Under the pieces are notes generated by a model. It was given only the letters and a program-made list of their open reading frames with translations, did no database searches and was not told where the DNA came from. Below, in pieces: positions 46,820-56,603 of a DNA stretch of 64,000 bases. Every line of letters begins with the position of its first letter. Positions within the stretch are counted from its first letter, which is position 1. The position numbers were made by a program, and so were the translations under genes. Origin of the DNA: Multivorans sp965232105 (GTDB taxonomy: Bacteria; Acidobacteriota; Thermoanaerobaculia; Multivoradales; Multivoraceae); assembly GCA_965232105.1 (NCBI GenBank), contig OZ246956.1:4851770-4915769 (forward strand). The letters run 5' to 3'.

Positions 46820-48795
46820 GCAAACGAACGGCAACGATCGCGGCCAACCGGTTCGCGATCCTGGCTGGCGCGACCGCGGCACTCTTGATGCTCGCGGCGC
46901 CGAGTGAGTCACAACCGACCCTGGAGCCGGTCGAGACTCCGCGCATGGACCACTACGAGCAGCCGGTGCAGGATCAACTGCAAGCGGTCAGATCGGCTCT
47001 CGACCAGTTGCTTGAAGGTTCCCGGCCCCATCCGAGCAGCCTGGCTCAGGCCTTTGGCGACGTCGGTCAGCTCTACCTGTTGCACGACTTCATGGTCCCG
47101 GCGGCAGCGGCTCTGCGCAACGCGGAAGATCTCGATCCGGACGATGCCCGCTGGCCCTACTTCCTGGCGATCCACCACATCTTCGAAGGCCACCTGGAGC
47201 AGGCGCTCGCAGCTCTCGACCGGGTGTTGAACCTGGAGGCGGGCGACCTCGCCGCGAGGATGAGGCGCGCCGACACCCTGTTCGAGCTCGGTCGCCTGGA
47301 AGAGGCGGAAACGGCGTATCGCAGCATTCTCGATCGGGAACCCCGCCACTCGGCGGCGCGTTTCGGTCTCGGGCGCGTCGCGTTCGAGCGCGACGACTTC
47401 GAAGGCGCAGTCGAAGGCTTCCGGCACGCCCTCCGGGGCCAACCGGAGGGCTCGGTCATCCATCACCACATCGGACTCGCGCTCAGGCGGCTGGACCGGC
47501 GCGAAGAGGCAGTGGCCGAGCTGGACCGGAACGAGCACGTGCGGATCTTCTTCCCGGACCCTCTGTTCGCCTCGCTGCAGCGCCTCAACGTCAGCCGGGA
47601 GGCCCACTTCAAGCGGGGCACGGAAGCCATGCGTGGAGGGGACTTCCGGGCTGCGCTCCTCGCCTTTCAAGCCGCTGACGAAGCCCTGCCGAACGACTCG
47701 ATCACCCTCTTCAACATCGGCATGGTGCTCATCGAACTCGGAGACAAGGCGAAAGCCGAAGAGCACATGCGCCGAGCGATCGAGTTCGACCAGGACTACC
47801 GTGAACCCCACTACAACCTGGCGCTCATCCTGGCCGAGCGAAACGACCTGAAGCGTGCCGAGCAACACTTCCGCAGAGCCGCCGAAATCGACTCGGCGGA
47901 CCTCGAGGCGCGGGTTCGGCACGCTGAGGTCCTGACCCGCCTCGCCAGACCGGACGAAGCGATCGATCTTCTCGACGACGTGCTGGCAACGGATTCGGCG
48001 CTGCCGATCGCCCAGTTGGCCATCGGGGCCGCGCACCAGGAGGCCGGAAACACCGAGGCCGCCCGCGCCGCTCTACTCCAGGTTCTGGACGCCGCTCCGG
48101 GCGCTCGCCGGGAACGAGCCGAAGCTCACTACCGGCTGGCGGTGCTTAGCCAGCCGGAAGCCGCTCCCCCCCGCGCCGCACCCAACAACTCCGACAAGCC
48201 AGACGAACCAGGTTCCGATGTGACCGGCCACCTGGAAACGGCCGTTGAACTCGCCCCGGACTTCGCCGAGGCCCACGCTTTCCTCGGCCGCGTGCTGGCC
48301 CAACAGGAGCGCTACGCGGAAGCCGCCAGCCACCTCGGCCGCGCACTGGTCCGCGATCCGACGAACGCAGGCTGGCACGGCGACCGGGCGATGGCCCTGA
48401 TCCTCGGCCGTCGCTACGCGGCAGCCCGCGGCGGCCTGAGAAGCGGCAGGCAGGCAGTGGGAAGAGCAACCGATCCGAGCAGCGCGGCCCTCGATCATCT
48501 GGATACCTTGCTGGCCCGGTTACTGGCAGCCAGCCCAGACGCGAGCGTACGCAATGGTCCCGAAGCTCTCGCGATCGCAGAGCGCCTCATGTCGGAGCGG
48601 CCAACCGTCGACCACGGCGAAACACTGGCCATGGCGCTGGCCGAGACCGGGGACTTCGGACGTGCGGCCTCAATGCAGCGCCAGGTGCTCGCCGAGGTGC
48701 GCCGCCGCGGCACCGAACCGACGGAGGGCCAGGAGCAGCGATTGCGCATCTACGAAAGCAACAAGCCCGCACGCGAGCCATGGTTCTCTCCCTGA
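46816..48795 (+). CDS. Exported tetratricopeptide-repeat protein (1 of 2 in the run)
   Basis: A 659-residue protein starting at TTG 46816, which overlaps the previous stop as TTGA; an ATG at 46888 is a weaker alternative that would cut off the signal peptide (residues about 10-32, FAILAGATAALLMLAAPSES). At least ten TPR helix pairs are visible (e.g. ARMRRADTLFELGRLEEAE, DSITLFNIGMVLIELGDKAKAEEHMRRAIEFD, REPHYNLALILAERNDLKRAEQHFRRA is the stretch around 330-360). A Pro/Asp-rich hinge sits at about residues 455-475. It probably scaffolds partner proteins in the periplasm. Its end overlaps the next FG-GAP gene by 16 bp. Confidence 0.82.
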   Translation: MSKRTATIAANRFAILAGATAALLMLAAPSESQPTLEPVETPRMDHYEQPVQDQLQAVRSALDQLLEGSRPHPSSLAQAFGDVGQLYLLHDFMVPAAAALRNAEDLDPDDARWPYFLAIHHIFEGHLEQALAALDRVLNLEAGDLAARMRRADTLFELGRLEEAETAYRSILDREPRHSAARFGLGRVAFERDDFEGAVEGFRHALRGQPEGSVIHHHIGLALRRLDRREEAVAELDRNEHVRIFFPDPLFASLQRLNVSREAHFKRGTEAMRGGDFRAALLAFQAADEALPNDSITLFNIGMVLIELGDKAKAEEHMRRAIEFDQDYREPHYNLALILAERNDLKRAEQHFRRAAEIDSADLEARVRHAEVLTRLARPDEAIDLLDDVLATDSALPIAQLAIGAAHQEAGNTEAARAALLQVLDAAPGARRERAEAHYRLAVLSQPEAAPPRAAPNNSDKPDEPGSDVTGHLETAVELAPDFAEAHAFLGRVLAQQERYAEAASHLGRALVRDPTNAGWHGDRAMALILGRRYAAARGGLRSGRQAVGRATDPSSAALDHLDTLLARLLAASPDASVRNGPEALAIAERLMSERPTVDHGETLAMALAETGDFGRAASMQRQVLAEVRRRGTEPTEGQEQRLRIYESNKPAREPWFSP

Positions 48796-50471
48796 TCCCG
48801 ACTCTTGTGGCAACTCTGGCCATGGTGTTCCCGGCCCAGCAGGCTTCGGATAGCGGCCTCCGCTTCGTCGACGCAGCCGAAGCGTGGGGGATCGACTTCC
48901 GTCACCGACACGGCGGCCGCGGCGAGTACTACATGATCGAGACCGTGGGTAGCGGCGTGATCGCCTTCGACTACGACGACGACGGGGACGATGACCTGCT
49001 CTTCGTCGACAGCGGGGAGCCGGCGCCCCACGGCGGTGCGTCGGGGCGAACCACCCTCTACCGCAACGATGGCGGGGCTTTCGTCGACGTGACGGAGGCC
49101 TCCGGCATCCTTCTTGACAGCTACGGCATGGGCGCGATTTCGGGCGACATCGACGGCAACGGTGCGCCCGATCTCTATCTGACCGCTTTCGGACCGAACC
49201 GTTTGTGGCTGAACAACGGAGATGGCTCGTTCCGTCCAGACCCCAAGGAGGCCGCAGCAGACCCGTCCTGGAGCGCTTCCGCGGCCCTGGGCGATATCGA
49301 CCTCGACGGCGACCTCGACCTGTACGTGACGAACTATGTCGATTTCAGCTACGACAACAACCAGCTCTGCGGGCAACCTGACCGCGGCCTGCGTTCCTAC
49401 TGCCACCCCGATGTCTACGACGGCCTGCCGGATCGCTTCTACCGAAACGACTTCGTTGAAGCTGGAGTACCCGCCTTCGTCGACGCGACGAAGGAGTTCG
49501 GGCTCAGCGGCGCGCAGGGCGCCGGTCTGGGCGTCGTCATCACGGATCTGGACGGTGACCGAAGGCCCGACATCTATGTCGCCAACGACATGGACCCGAA
49601 TCTCCTCTTCCTCAATCGGAGGACCACGGGAACACCCAGACTCGAGGACGACGCCCTGCTCGCCGGCACTGCCCTGTCGGACCGGGGAGAACCCGAGGCG
49701 GGCATGGGTATCGCGGTCGGCGACGTCGACGGCAACGGTTTCGAGGATCTGATCGTCACGCACCTCGATCGGCAGACGAACGCCCTCTACTCGAACCGCG
49801 GCGACGGGCTGTTCCTCGAACAACGATTCGAAGCGGGCATCGCCGAGCCCTCGCTGCCCTGGGTCGGCTTCGGCGTCGGGCTGGCCGACTTCGACCTGGA
49901 TGGAGACCTCGACCTCGCGGTAGCCAACGGCCACGTGATCCACAACATCTCGGAGCACCAGGGCTACACCCGAACCGCCTACACGCAGCCAAACCAACTG
50001 CTCGAGAACCGCGGTGGCCGCTTCACCGAAGTCCCGGGGAGCGGCATCGATGCCGTCCGCGTGAGCCGTGGCCTGGCCACCGCGGACTTCGACCTGGACG
50101 GAGACCTCGACCTCGTCATCTCCAACTGCAACGACGACGCCGAGGTGTACCGCAACGAGAGCGACCGCCGCGGCCACGCAGTTCAGATCGATCTCCTCAA
50201 CCGAGAGGCGCCAAACCGCCGCGCGGTCGGCGCAGTGATCCAGGTGCGGTTCGAGAACGGGAATCAAAGCCGCGAGGTGCGCGCCGGGTCTTCCTACCTC
50301 TCGCAGAACTCGCTGACCCAGACCTTCGGTGTGCCGGTCTCCGCAGCGACGAGAGATACCGAGACAGATGGCGCGCCCCCGACGGTCGAGCTAGAGGTTC
50401 GCTGGCCCCGGCACGGCAATCTGCGGCTACGGCAGGTACCCGTCGGACGCCGCCTGCGGGTGGTCCGTTGA
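48780..50471 (+). CDS. Exported FG-GAP/VCBS + ASPIC-UnbV protein (2 of 3)
   Basis: A 563-residue exported protein. The ATG at 48780 lies 16 bp inside the previous gene and gives a short signal peptide (LSLIPTLVATLAMVFPA). FG-GAP blades: DYDDDGDDDLLF, DIDGNGAPDLYL, DIDLDGDLDLYV, DLDGDRRPDIYV, DVDGNGFEDLIV, DFDLDGDLDLAV and DFDLDGDLDLVI. A Cys-pair loop (LCGQPDRGLRSYCHPDVYDG) is shared with the next protein. A clear ASPIC-UnbV domain closes it (VQIDLLNREAPNRRAVGAVI, VRAGSSYLSQNSLTQTFGV). The two full-length paralogues (this and 50468) look like a recent tandem duplication compared with the first. Confidence 0.88.
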   Translation: MVLSLIPTLVATLAMVFPAQQASDSGLRFVDAAEAWGIDFRHRHGGRGEYYMIETVGSGVIAFDYDDDGDDDLLFVDSGEPAPHGGASGRTTLYRNDGGAFVDVTEASGILLDSYGMGAISGDIDGNGAPDLYLTAFGPNRLWLNNGDGSFRPDPKEAAADPSWSASAALGDIDLDGDLDLYVTNYVDFSYDNNQLCGQPDRGLRSYCHPDVYDGLPDRFYRNDFVEAGVPAFVDATKEFGLSGAQGAGLGVVITDLDGDRRPDIYVANDMDPNLLFLNRRTTGTPRLEDDALLAGTALSDRGEPEAGMGIAVGDVDGNGFEDLIVTHLDRQTNALYSNRGDGLFLEQRFEAGIAEPSLPWVGFGVGLADFDLDGDLDLAVANGHVIHNISEHQGYTRTAYTQPNQLLENRGGRFTEVPGSGIDAVRVSRGLATADFDLDGDLDLVISNCNDDAEVYRNESDRRGHAVQIDLLNREAPNRRAVGAVIQVRFENGNQSREVRAGSSYLSQNSLTQTFGVPVSAATRDTETDGAPPTVELEVRWPRHGNLRLRQVPVGRRLRVVR

Positions 50472-52153
50472 GGAGACCCCAGCTTGCCGGAGTCGTCGTC
50501 GCACTGACGCTTCTCGCTCCAGCACAAGCCGTAGACGGCGGCCAGATCCGCTTTCGCGAGGCGAGCGAGACCTGGAGTCTCGACTTCCGTCACAACGCCG
50601 GCTTCACGGGCCGGATGTACATGGTCGAGACGATCGGAGGCGGCGTCGTCCTCTTCGACTACGACGGCGACGGTGACGACGACGCGTTCTTCATCGACGG
50701 CGGGACACTCCCGGGCTACAACGGACCGCCGCCACGCTCCCGGCTGCTCCGAAACGATGCAAGCGCCAAGGGCCCCATGTTCGTCGACGTGACGACCAGC
50801 GCCGGCATCGACTTCGACGGCTACGGCAAGGGGGGCGCGGCCGGCGACGTGGACGGCGACGGTGATCTCGACCTCTATGTGACCGCTTTCGGGCCCAACG
50901 AGCTCTTCCTGAACCTGGGCGACGGCCGCTTCCGGTCGGCGGGCGCCGCGCGCGGCGTCGACGACGCCAACTGGAGCGCCTCGGCCGCTTTCGGCGATGT
51001 CGACCTGGACGGCGATCTCGACCTCTATGTCACGAACTACACCGATTTCTCGCTGGGGAACCACAAGTTCTGCGGCCTGGGCGGCAGCAGGAATCCGGCG
51101 GACAGCGGCGCGGAAGACACCGCTCCCGAGCGCGGATATTGCCACCCCGACATGTACAGTGGGGTGCCGGACCGGTTCTATCGCAACAACGGGCGCGGCC
51201 ACTTCGTCGACGCGACAGCCGACGCCGGCCTCGACGGCATCGCCGAAGCCGGCCTCGGCGTCGTGATCGGAGACTTGAACGGTGACCTCTGGCCCGATCT
51301 CTACGTTGCGAACGACAAGGATCCGAACCTGCTCTTCCGCAACATGGGCGCCGGCCGGTTCGAGAACGACTCCCTGCTCTCAGGTACTGCGTACGACCGG
51401 GCCGGTAACGCGGAAGCCGGGATGGGCGTCGAGCTGGCTGACCTCGATGGCGACGGTCGCCAGGACCTCGTCGTGACGAACTTCGCGCTCGAGACGAATG
51501 CCTTCTACCGCAGCGCCGGCGCCGGCGTGTTTCTCGACCAGCGTTTTCCGTCCGGTCTGGCCTACCCGTCGCTGCAGCTTCTGGCCTTCGGCGTCAATGC
51601 CCTGGACGCCGACCTCGACGGCGATCTCGACCTGTTCGTGGCCAACGGCCACATTCAGCCGGAAGCGGCGCGAATCGGAGAGGTCGGAACCTACGAACAG
51701 CCGAACCAACTGTTCGAGAACCTGGGGAGCGGCCGCTTCAGGGAGCGGTCCGGGATTGGACTCGATCTGGTGCGGACGAGCCGCGGATCGGCGACCTCCG
51801 ACCTGGACCTGGACGGTGACCTCGACCTCGTGGTCGTCAACTCGAATCAGCCGGCCGAGATCTACGAGAACCTGACCGCCGGACGATGGTTCGCGTTGGC
51901 GCCTTCCCTGCCCGCCGTACCAGGACACGTCGACGCTGTCGGCAGCAGGATCGCTCTCACCGCGGGCAACGCCACGCAGGTGCGCGAGGCGCGGGCCGGC
52001 TCGTCCTACCTCTCGCAGAGCACGTTGACCGTCACCTTCGGGCTAGGCGCCGAGGAACGGGTCCGAAGTCTGACCGTGCGGCTACCTTCCAGGGAAGAAA
52101 CCCTCGTGTTGCGGGACCTGCCGGCGAATCGACGTGTCCGACTGCGGCGATAG
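50468..52153 (+). CDS. Exported FG-GAP/VCBS + ASPIC-UnbV protein (3 of 3)
   Basis: A 561-residue paralogue of the preceding protein. The start is TTG 50468, which overlaps the previous stop as TTGA, and gives a signal peptide (LAGVVVALTLLAPAQA). Blades: DYDGDGDDDAFF, DVDGDGDLDLYV, DVDLDGDLDLYV, DLNGDLWPDLYV, DLDGDGRQDLVV, DADLDGDLDLFV and DLDLDGDLDLVV. The Cys-pair loop (FCGLGGS to YCHPDMYSGVPDRFYRN) is kept. The ASPIC-UnbV end has VREARAGSSYLSQSTLTVTFGLG. Two of three paralogues start with TTG at a TTGA overlap or depend on coupling, which would hold their amounts in step. Confidence 0.86.
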   Translation: MRRPQLAGVVVALTLLAPAQAVDGGQIRFREASETWSLDFRHNAGFTGRMYMVETIGGGVVLFDYDGDGDDDAFFIDGGTLPGYNGPPPRSRLLRNDASAKGPMFVDVTTSAGIDFDGYGKGGAAGDVDGDGDLDLYVTAFGPNELFLNLGDGRFRSAGAARGVDDANWSASAAFGDVDLDGDLDLYVTNYTDFSLGNHKFCGLGGSRNPADSGAEDTAPERGYCHPDMYSGVPDRFYRNNGRGHFVDATADAGLDGIAEAGLGVVIGDLNGDLWPDLYVANDKDPNLLFRNMGAGRFENDSLLSGTAYDRAGNAEAGMGVELADLDGDGRQDLVVTNFALETNAFYRSAGAGVFLDQRFPSGLAYPSLQLLAFGVNALDADLDGDLDLFVANGHIQPEAARIGEVGTYEQPNQLFENLGSGRFRERSGIGLDLVRTSRGSATSDLDLDGDLDLVVVNSNQPAEIYENLTAGRWFALAPSLPAVPGHVDAVGSRIALTAGNATQVREARAGSSYLSQSTLTVTFGLGAEERVRSLTVRLPSREETLVLRDLPANRRVRLRR

Positions 52154-52163
52154 CATCGGCGCC

Positions 52164-54431
52164 ATGAGTCTACGAATCGCCGGACTGATCTTCGGTGGCG
52201 TCCTCCTTGCGTCCCCATACGCAACGGAGACTCGCCGGATCCAGGCGCAGGAACCCGCTGCCCAGGACCTGCCGCCTGCCATGGCCGAGGCGCTCAGCCT
52301 GGCGGGCGCGGGAGAGCTCGCCGGCGCAATCCGCGTCACGGAAGCACTGTGCGCCGAGGAAGGCGCTCCAGACGCCGCTTTCGGCCTCCTCGGCAGTCTT
52401 CACGTCGAGGCCGGGAACATGGAGCGAGCCCTGGAGGTCCTCGCGCCTCTAGCGGCCCTGGACCCGGCCGATCCGGGAGTCCTGTACAACGCGGGACGGG
52501 CCGCGGAGGGGCTGGCTCGGTTCCAGGACGCCGCGACCTACTATGGCCGCTCGCTCGAGGTTCTTCCACAGTCACCGGCGCTGAGGGCACTCGGCATGAT
52601 GCTCGGACGTCACGGGCGTCCCGAAGAGGCCTTCGTATTCCTCCAGCCCTGGGTAGCGGCCAATCCCGACGATCACGAAGCGAGGATGGCGGCGGCCGCG
52701 GGGGCTATCGCCCTCGAACGAGCGCCCGAGGCAGAAGCCTTGCTCGCGGAACTGCCCGTCGACGATCCGGGTGTGAAGTTGCTCAAAGCTCAGGTTCTGC
52801 TCCAGCAAGCCGACCCCTGGGGCGCAATCAACGAACTCCGTCTACTCGCCGCGGAGCCGCCGCCTGCCATTCGCGACGCGATCCGCCGCACCCTGGCCAG
52901 GGCCTACCTCGTCGTCGGCGAGGCCGACGGCGCCCTGGAGCAGATGAAGCCGATCGAGAACATCGGACCGGAGGACGCGGTCGTACTCGCGAGCGCCTGG
53001 TTCCAGGCAGGCCAACTCGACGAGGCGATCGACACCCTGGCTCCCTACGCCGAGGCCCTGCCGAACAGCCCGCAGCCCGAAAATCCAGCACCGGTAGCTC
53101 GCGACATCGTGCTCGAGTACGGTCGCTACCTCCACTCGGCCGGTGAGGCCGCACGGGCCGTCCCCTTCCTACGGCTCGCCAGCGAACTCGATCCTGAAGC
53201 ACCGGACGCTTTCCAGGCCCTGGGACAGGCACTCGCGGCAAGCGGCGAACGGGAACAGGCCAGAGAGGTTCTGGAGCGCTTCCAGGAGTTGTCCGCGGAA
53301 GCCACGAACGATGTCGCGTCGGTGAACCGCCGCCGACGCGACATAGCGGACCCGACCGGGCGCGAGGTGCGGAGAGCACTGGAGACCGCCGCGGCCGGCA
53401 GGATCGACGAATCGCTGGAAGTCCTTGCCCAGGAAGCCCAGTTGGCGCCGACGGATCCGCGCCCCTCCTACGCAGCTTCGTCGGTTCTCCTGGACGCAGG
53501 CCGCAAGGAGGAGGCTCTGGTCGCAGCCGACCGCGCTCTCGGCGTCGCGCCCGAGCGAGCAGACAGCTCCTACCAACGCGGCGCCGTCCTGATGTCGCTG
53601 CAACGCTTGGGAGAAGCCGAGGAGATGTTCCGGCAGGCGCTCGAACTTCAGCCGGACCATCCCGCCACGCTGGCGGACTACGCCGTGCTCTTGATGAACG
53701 CGGAACGAGATAGCGACGCTGGCAACCTGCTGGAGCGGCTGCTCCAACTCCGGCCCGACGACCCCCTGGCCCGGGAACACCTCGAGAGACTTCGCGGCGC
53801 AACGGATCCGGCTGCGACCCCGGAACCGCGCTGGGCCCAGGTCGGCCGCGAGCTGCTCCGCAACCAGGACTACCGTGCTGCCGAGGAGCCGCTGCGCCGG
53901 GCCCTGGCACTGGACCCCGGCAACGCCGAACTCCAACTCGACCTCGCGTCGGTCCTGTGGGAGAACAACAAACCAGCCGAGGCCGAACAGCATGCTCGCG
54001 AAGCGGTGGCCCTGCGGCCGGGGGCCGCGGATGCACACCGGCTGTTGGGAGGTCTCCTCCTTTGGCGCGGTGCACACCAGGAGGCGGCGGAGTCCCTGGG
54101 ACGCGCTGTCGGGCTGTCCGATCCCGACGCTGCACTGATGGTCGACCTGGGGCGAGCATGGGACGGCGTCGCCCGCGAGGCGGCGGGATCGCCCGAGGAA
54201 CAGTCCTCCCTGGCCCAGGCCGAGGCCGAGGCCGCCTACCGCCGGGCAGTCGAACTGGCGCCCAACCACAGCGAGGCGGCCTACGGCCTGGCCCAGGCGC
54301 TGCGCCGCCTCGGTCGGGACCAGGAGTCAGCGGCGCAGATGGAACGCTACGAGGAACTCTACCGGCGGGAGCAGCGTGAAACTCGGGAAGACGGTGTGAA
54401 CGCCGCCCAGGATCCCCCGGGAGTCGATTGA
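52164..54431 (+). CDS. Exported tetratricopeptide-repeat protein (2 of 2 in the run)
   Basis: A 755-residue exported protein. I chose the ATG at 52164, which begins a good signal peptide (LRIAGLIFGGVLLASPYA) 10 bp after the previous stop; a GTG at 52134 would overlap that gene by 20 bp and prepend ten residues. TPR helix pairs occur along the whole length, densest at about 30-200 and 400-740 (SLHVEAGNMERALEVLAPLA, LGEAEEMFRQALELQPDHP, YRAAEEPLRRALALDPGNAE is the pattern at about 570). No enzymatic domain. It ends the five-gene run and is convergent with the sulfatase-fold gene with no intervening base beyond the two stops. Confidence 0.84.
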   Translation: MSLRIAGLIFGGVLLASPYATETRRIQAQEPAAQDLPPAMAEALSLAGAGELAGAIRVTEALCAEEGAPDAAFGLLGSLHVEAGNMERALEVLAPLAALDPADPGVLYNAGRAAEGLARFQDAATYYGRSLEVLPQSPALRALGMMLGRHGRPEEAFVFLQPWVAANPDDHEARMAAAAGAIALERAPEAEALLAELPVDDPGVKLLKAQVLLQQADPWGAINELRLLAAEPPPAIRDAIRRTLARAYLVVGEADGALEQMKPIENIGPEDAVVLASAWFQAGQLDEAIDTLAPYAEALPNSPQPENPAPVARDIVLEYGRYLHSAGEAARAVPFLRLASELDPEAPDAFQALGQALAASGEREQAREVLERFQELSAEATNDVASVNRRRRDIADPTGREVRRALETAAAGRIDESLEVLAQEAQLAPTDPRPSYAASSVLLDAGRKEEALVAADRALGVAPERADSSYQRGAVLMSLQRLGEAEEMFRQALELQPDHPATLADYAVLLMNAERDSDAGNLLERLLQLRPDDPLAREHLERLRGATDPAATPEPRWAQVGRELLRNQDYRAAEEPLRRALALDPGNAELQLDLASVLWENNKPAEAEQHAREAVALRPGAADAHRLLGGLLLWRGAHQEAAESLGRAVGLSDPDAALMVDLGRAWDGVAREAAGSPEEQSSLAQAEAEAAYRRAVELAPNHSEAAYGLAQALRRLGRDQESAAQMERYEELYRREQRETREDGVNAAQDPPGVD

Positions 54432-56603
54432 CTACAAGCCGCGCAGTAGCGAGCGCGCGACCGCGACGTCGGCGGCGAAGCGAGCCGCCAGGCCGGGAGC
54501 GGACGCTTCCCTGACGAAGCGCTCCAGCGCGGGCTTCGCGATCTCCAGGCGACCCGCGCGCGACGCCACCGTGCCCAGGTTGAAGAGCACGTCGAGGTCG
54601 CGGGGATTCAGTTCCACGGAACGCTGCCAGGCTTCGATGGCCTCGCCGCCGCGGCGCTGGTTGAACAGCGCGATCCCCAGGTAATTCCACGCCAGGGGCA
54701 GCGCCGGATTCAGTGCCAGGGCGGCCCGCGCTTGCTGCTCGCACACCGGCCAATCCCCTTCATGAAGCGCCGCGAGCGCCAGATTCTGCCGCGCCTGAGG
54801 GTTCCTCTGGTCGACGACCAGAGACCGCAGCAGCACCTCTCTCGCGCGCCCAGTCTGCCCGGCTTCGGCCAGCACCAGCCCCAGAACGTTCAGCGTGTCG
54901 GGATCACGGGATTCAGCGTGACGCTCCATCAACCGCACAGCGTCTTCCGGTCGACCTACCTGAGCCAGGGTCAGAGCCAACTGGCGCTGCAGGAAGGGCG
55001 ACGCGAGCCCCCGCCGCTCGGCGTCGACCATCAAGCGCAGCGCCTCCGCGATCCTCCCCTGGTCCAGCAGCACCTGGGCCAGATTGGAGTATCCAAGCCC
55101 CATCTGCGGACGGCGTTCGATCGTCCGTCGAGCCAGGTCTTCCGCCTCGATCAGGCGGCCGTCCTGGTAGGCCCTGGAGTACGCCTGAATCGTCCGGTCG
55201 AGGTCCACCAGCGCCTTGGGATCGTCCTCCGCACCGTATGTCTGGGGCAATCCCCTGCCACCGCCTGAACTCAGGTAGCCCAGGCTCTCGAGCGCACGCC
55301 GCTCGTCCTCGCTGACCGTGCCAGCCGCCGGGGGCCATTCCGATTCCGCCGGCAGCAGGGTCGCAAGTTCGGAGGCCAGCGCCGCTTCTTCCCCGAACAG
55401 GTTGCGCGCCTCATCCGGGTCGGCATCGAGATCGTAGAGTTCGGGCAGCGGCAACGAGACGTACTTGAGCAGACGCCGGACGTCACTTTCGTCAGACCCA
55501 AGGCGACCGATCACACCGCGCAGCGGCGCCCAGCCACGCTGGAGATTCGGACGCAGCGCCTCGAAGTAGGTCACGTCCACTCCTCCCCCTCCGACGCCCG
55601 CGCCTTCTTCCGCTTCCCTCCACAGGCTGCGGCCGGCGATGTCCGGCAGACCGGCGGTGCCAATTCCCGCCGCCTCCAGCAGGGTCGGCGGGACATCCAC
55701 GAGACGCACCGGCTCATCGATACGCGCACCGGTCAGCACCTCCGCCCACAAGACGAGCGGAACGGCCAGCGTGGACTCGTATGCGAACAGGCCGTGCGTC
55801 TCCTCGCCGTGATCGCCCAGGCCTTCGCCGTGATCCGACGTAACGACAAGGAGCAGATCCCGGCCAACCTCCGACGGCGCGACGGCCGCGATCAGGCGAC
55901 CCACGTACTCGTCGGCCGCCGCGACCTCGCCCAGATACGGCCTTTCGGCAAACCGTGTCGAGAACGGCGCCGGCGGTTCGTAGGGAACGTGGGGTTCGTA
56001 CAGGTGAACCCAGAGAAAGCGCCGCTCGCCATCATGCATCCGCCACCACGAGATGGCCGCGGCGACGACCTCCGCACCACTTCGCTCCGCGACGGCGAAG
56101 CCGCGCGTCGATCCCTCCGGGTAGGAGTCGTCATAGACGTCGAACCCTCTGTCCAGCCCGTAGCGAGCATCCAGCGGGTAGGCGGCGACGAAGGCCGCCG
56201 TTCGGAAGCCCGCGTCGACAAACGCCTCGGCCACGGTAGGGACCGCCTCGGGCAGCACGAACCCTGCGTTGTCACGCACTCCGTGCCCGTACGGCAGCCG
56301 ACCCGTCAGCAGGCTCGCGTGCGAAGGGAGCGTCATCACGCTGTGAGCATGAGCTCGACCGAACGCCCACCCGCTCGCCGCCAGCCGGTCGAGGTTGGGT
56401 GTCTCGGCCGCCGCGTTACCGGCGTAGCCGAGAGCGTCGGCGCGCAGAGTGTCGATCGTCACGAGCACGACATCGCGCGCGAAGCCAGGACGAGGTGCCT
56501 GAGGCCACGGCTTCGTCGCGGACGGCCCCGCAATCTGGGCGGGCTCGGGCGCCGGCTGACATGCCGCCAGGATCAGGGCGGCCAGAATCGGAACGGATCT
56601 CAG
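54432..56603 (-). CDS. Sulfatase-fold lipoprotein with Thr at the nucleophile position, plus TPR domain
   Basis: About 723 residues if read from the CTG at 56603, which overlaps the upstream stop (CTGA) and yields a lipoprotein signal RSVPILAALILAAC-Q; the nearest ordinary start, GTG at 56468, would begin inside the catalytic fold. Alkaline-phosphatase-superfamily metal sites are TIDTLRADALG and VTSDHGEGLGDHGEETHG. In the C/S-x-P-S-R formylglycine position of sulfatases it has T-L-P-S-H (Thr91), as in phosphoethanolamine or phosphoglycerol transferases. The C-terminal third (about residues 470-720) has TPRs (YSNLAQVLLDQGRIAEALRL, LNVLGLVLAEAGQTGRAREV). It follows a TPR-protein gene on the same strand and probably transfers or cleaves a phospho- or sulfo-group outside the inner membrane. 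Confidence 0.75.
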   Translation of the reverse strand: MRSVPILAALILAACQPAPEPAQIAGPSATKPWPQAPRPGFARDVVLVTIDTLRADALGYAGNAAAETPNLDRLAASGWAFGRAHAHSVMTLPSHASLLTGRLPYGHGVRDNAGFVLPEAVPTVAEAFVDAGFRTAAFVAAYPLDARYGLDRGFDVYDDSYPEGSTRGFAVAERSGAEVVAAAISWWRMHDGERRFLWVHLYEPHVPYEPPAPFSTRFAERPYLGEVAAADEYVGRLIAAVAPSEVGRDLLLVVTSDHGEGLGDHGEETHGLFAYESTLAVPLVLWAEVLTGARIDEPVRLVDVPPTLLEAAGIGTAGLPDIAGRSLWREAEEGAGVGGGGVDVTYFEALRPNLQRGWAPLRGVIGRLGSDESDVRRLLKYVSLPLPELYDLDADPDEARNLFGEEAALASELATLLPAESEWPPAAGTVSEDERRALESLGYLSSGGGRGLPQTYGAEDDPKALVDLDRTIQAYSRAYQDGRLIEAEDLARRTIERRPQMGLGYSNLAQVLLDQGRIAEALRLMVDAERRGLASPFLQRQLALTLAQVGRPEDAVRLMERHAESRDPDTLNVLGLVLAEAGQTGRAREVLLRSLVVDQRNPQARQNLALAALHEGDWPVCEQQARAALALNPALPLAWNYLGIALFNQRRGGEAIEAWQRSVELNPRDLDVLFNLGTVASRAGRLEIAKPALERFVREASAPGLAARFAADVAVARSLLRGL

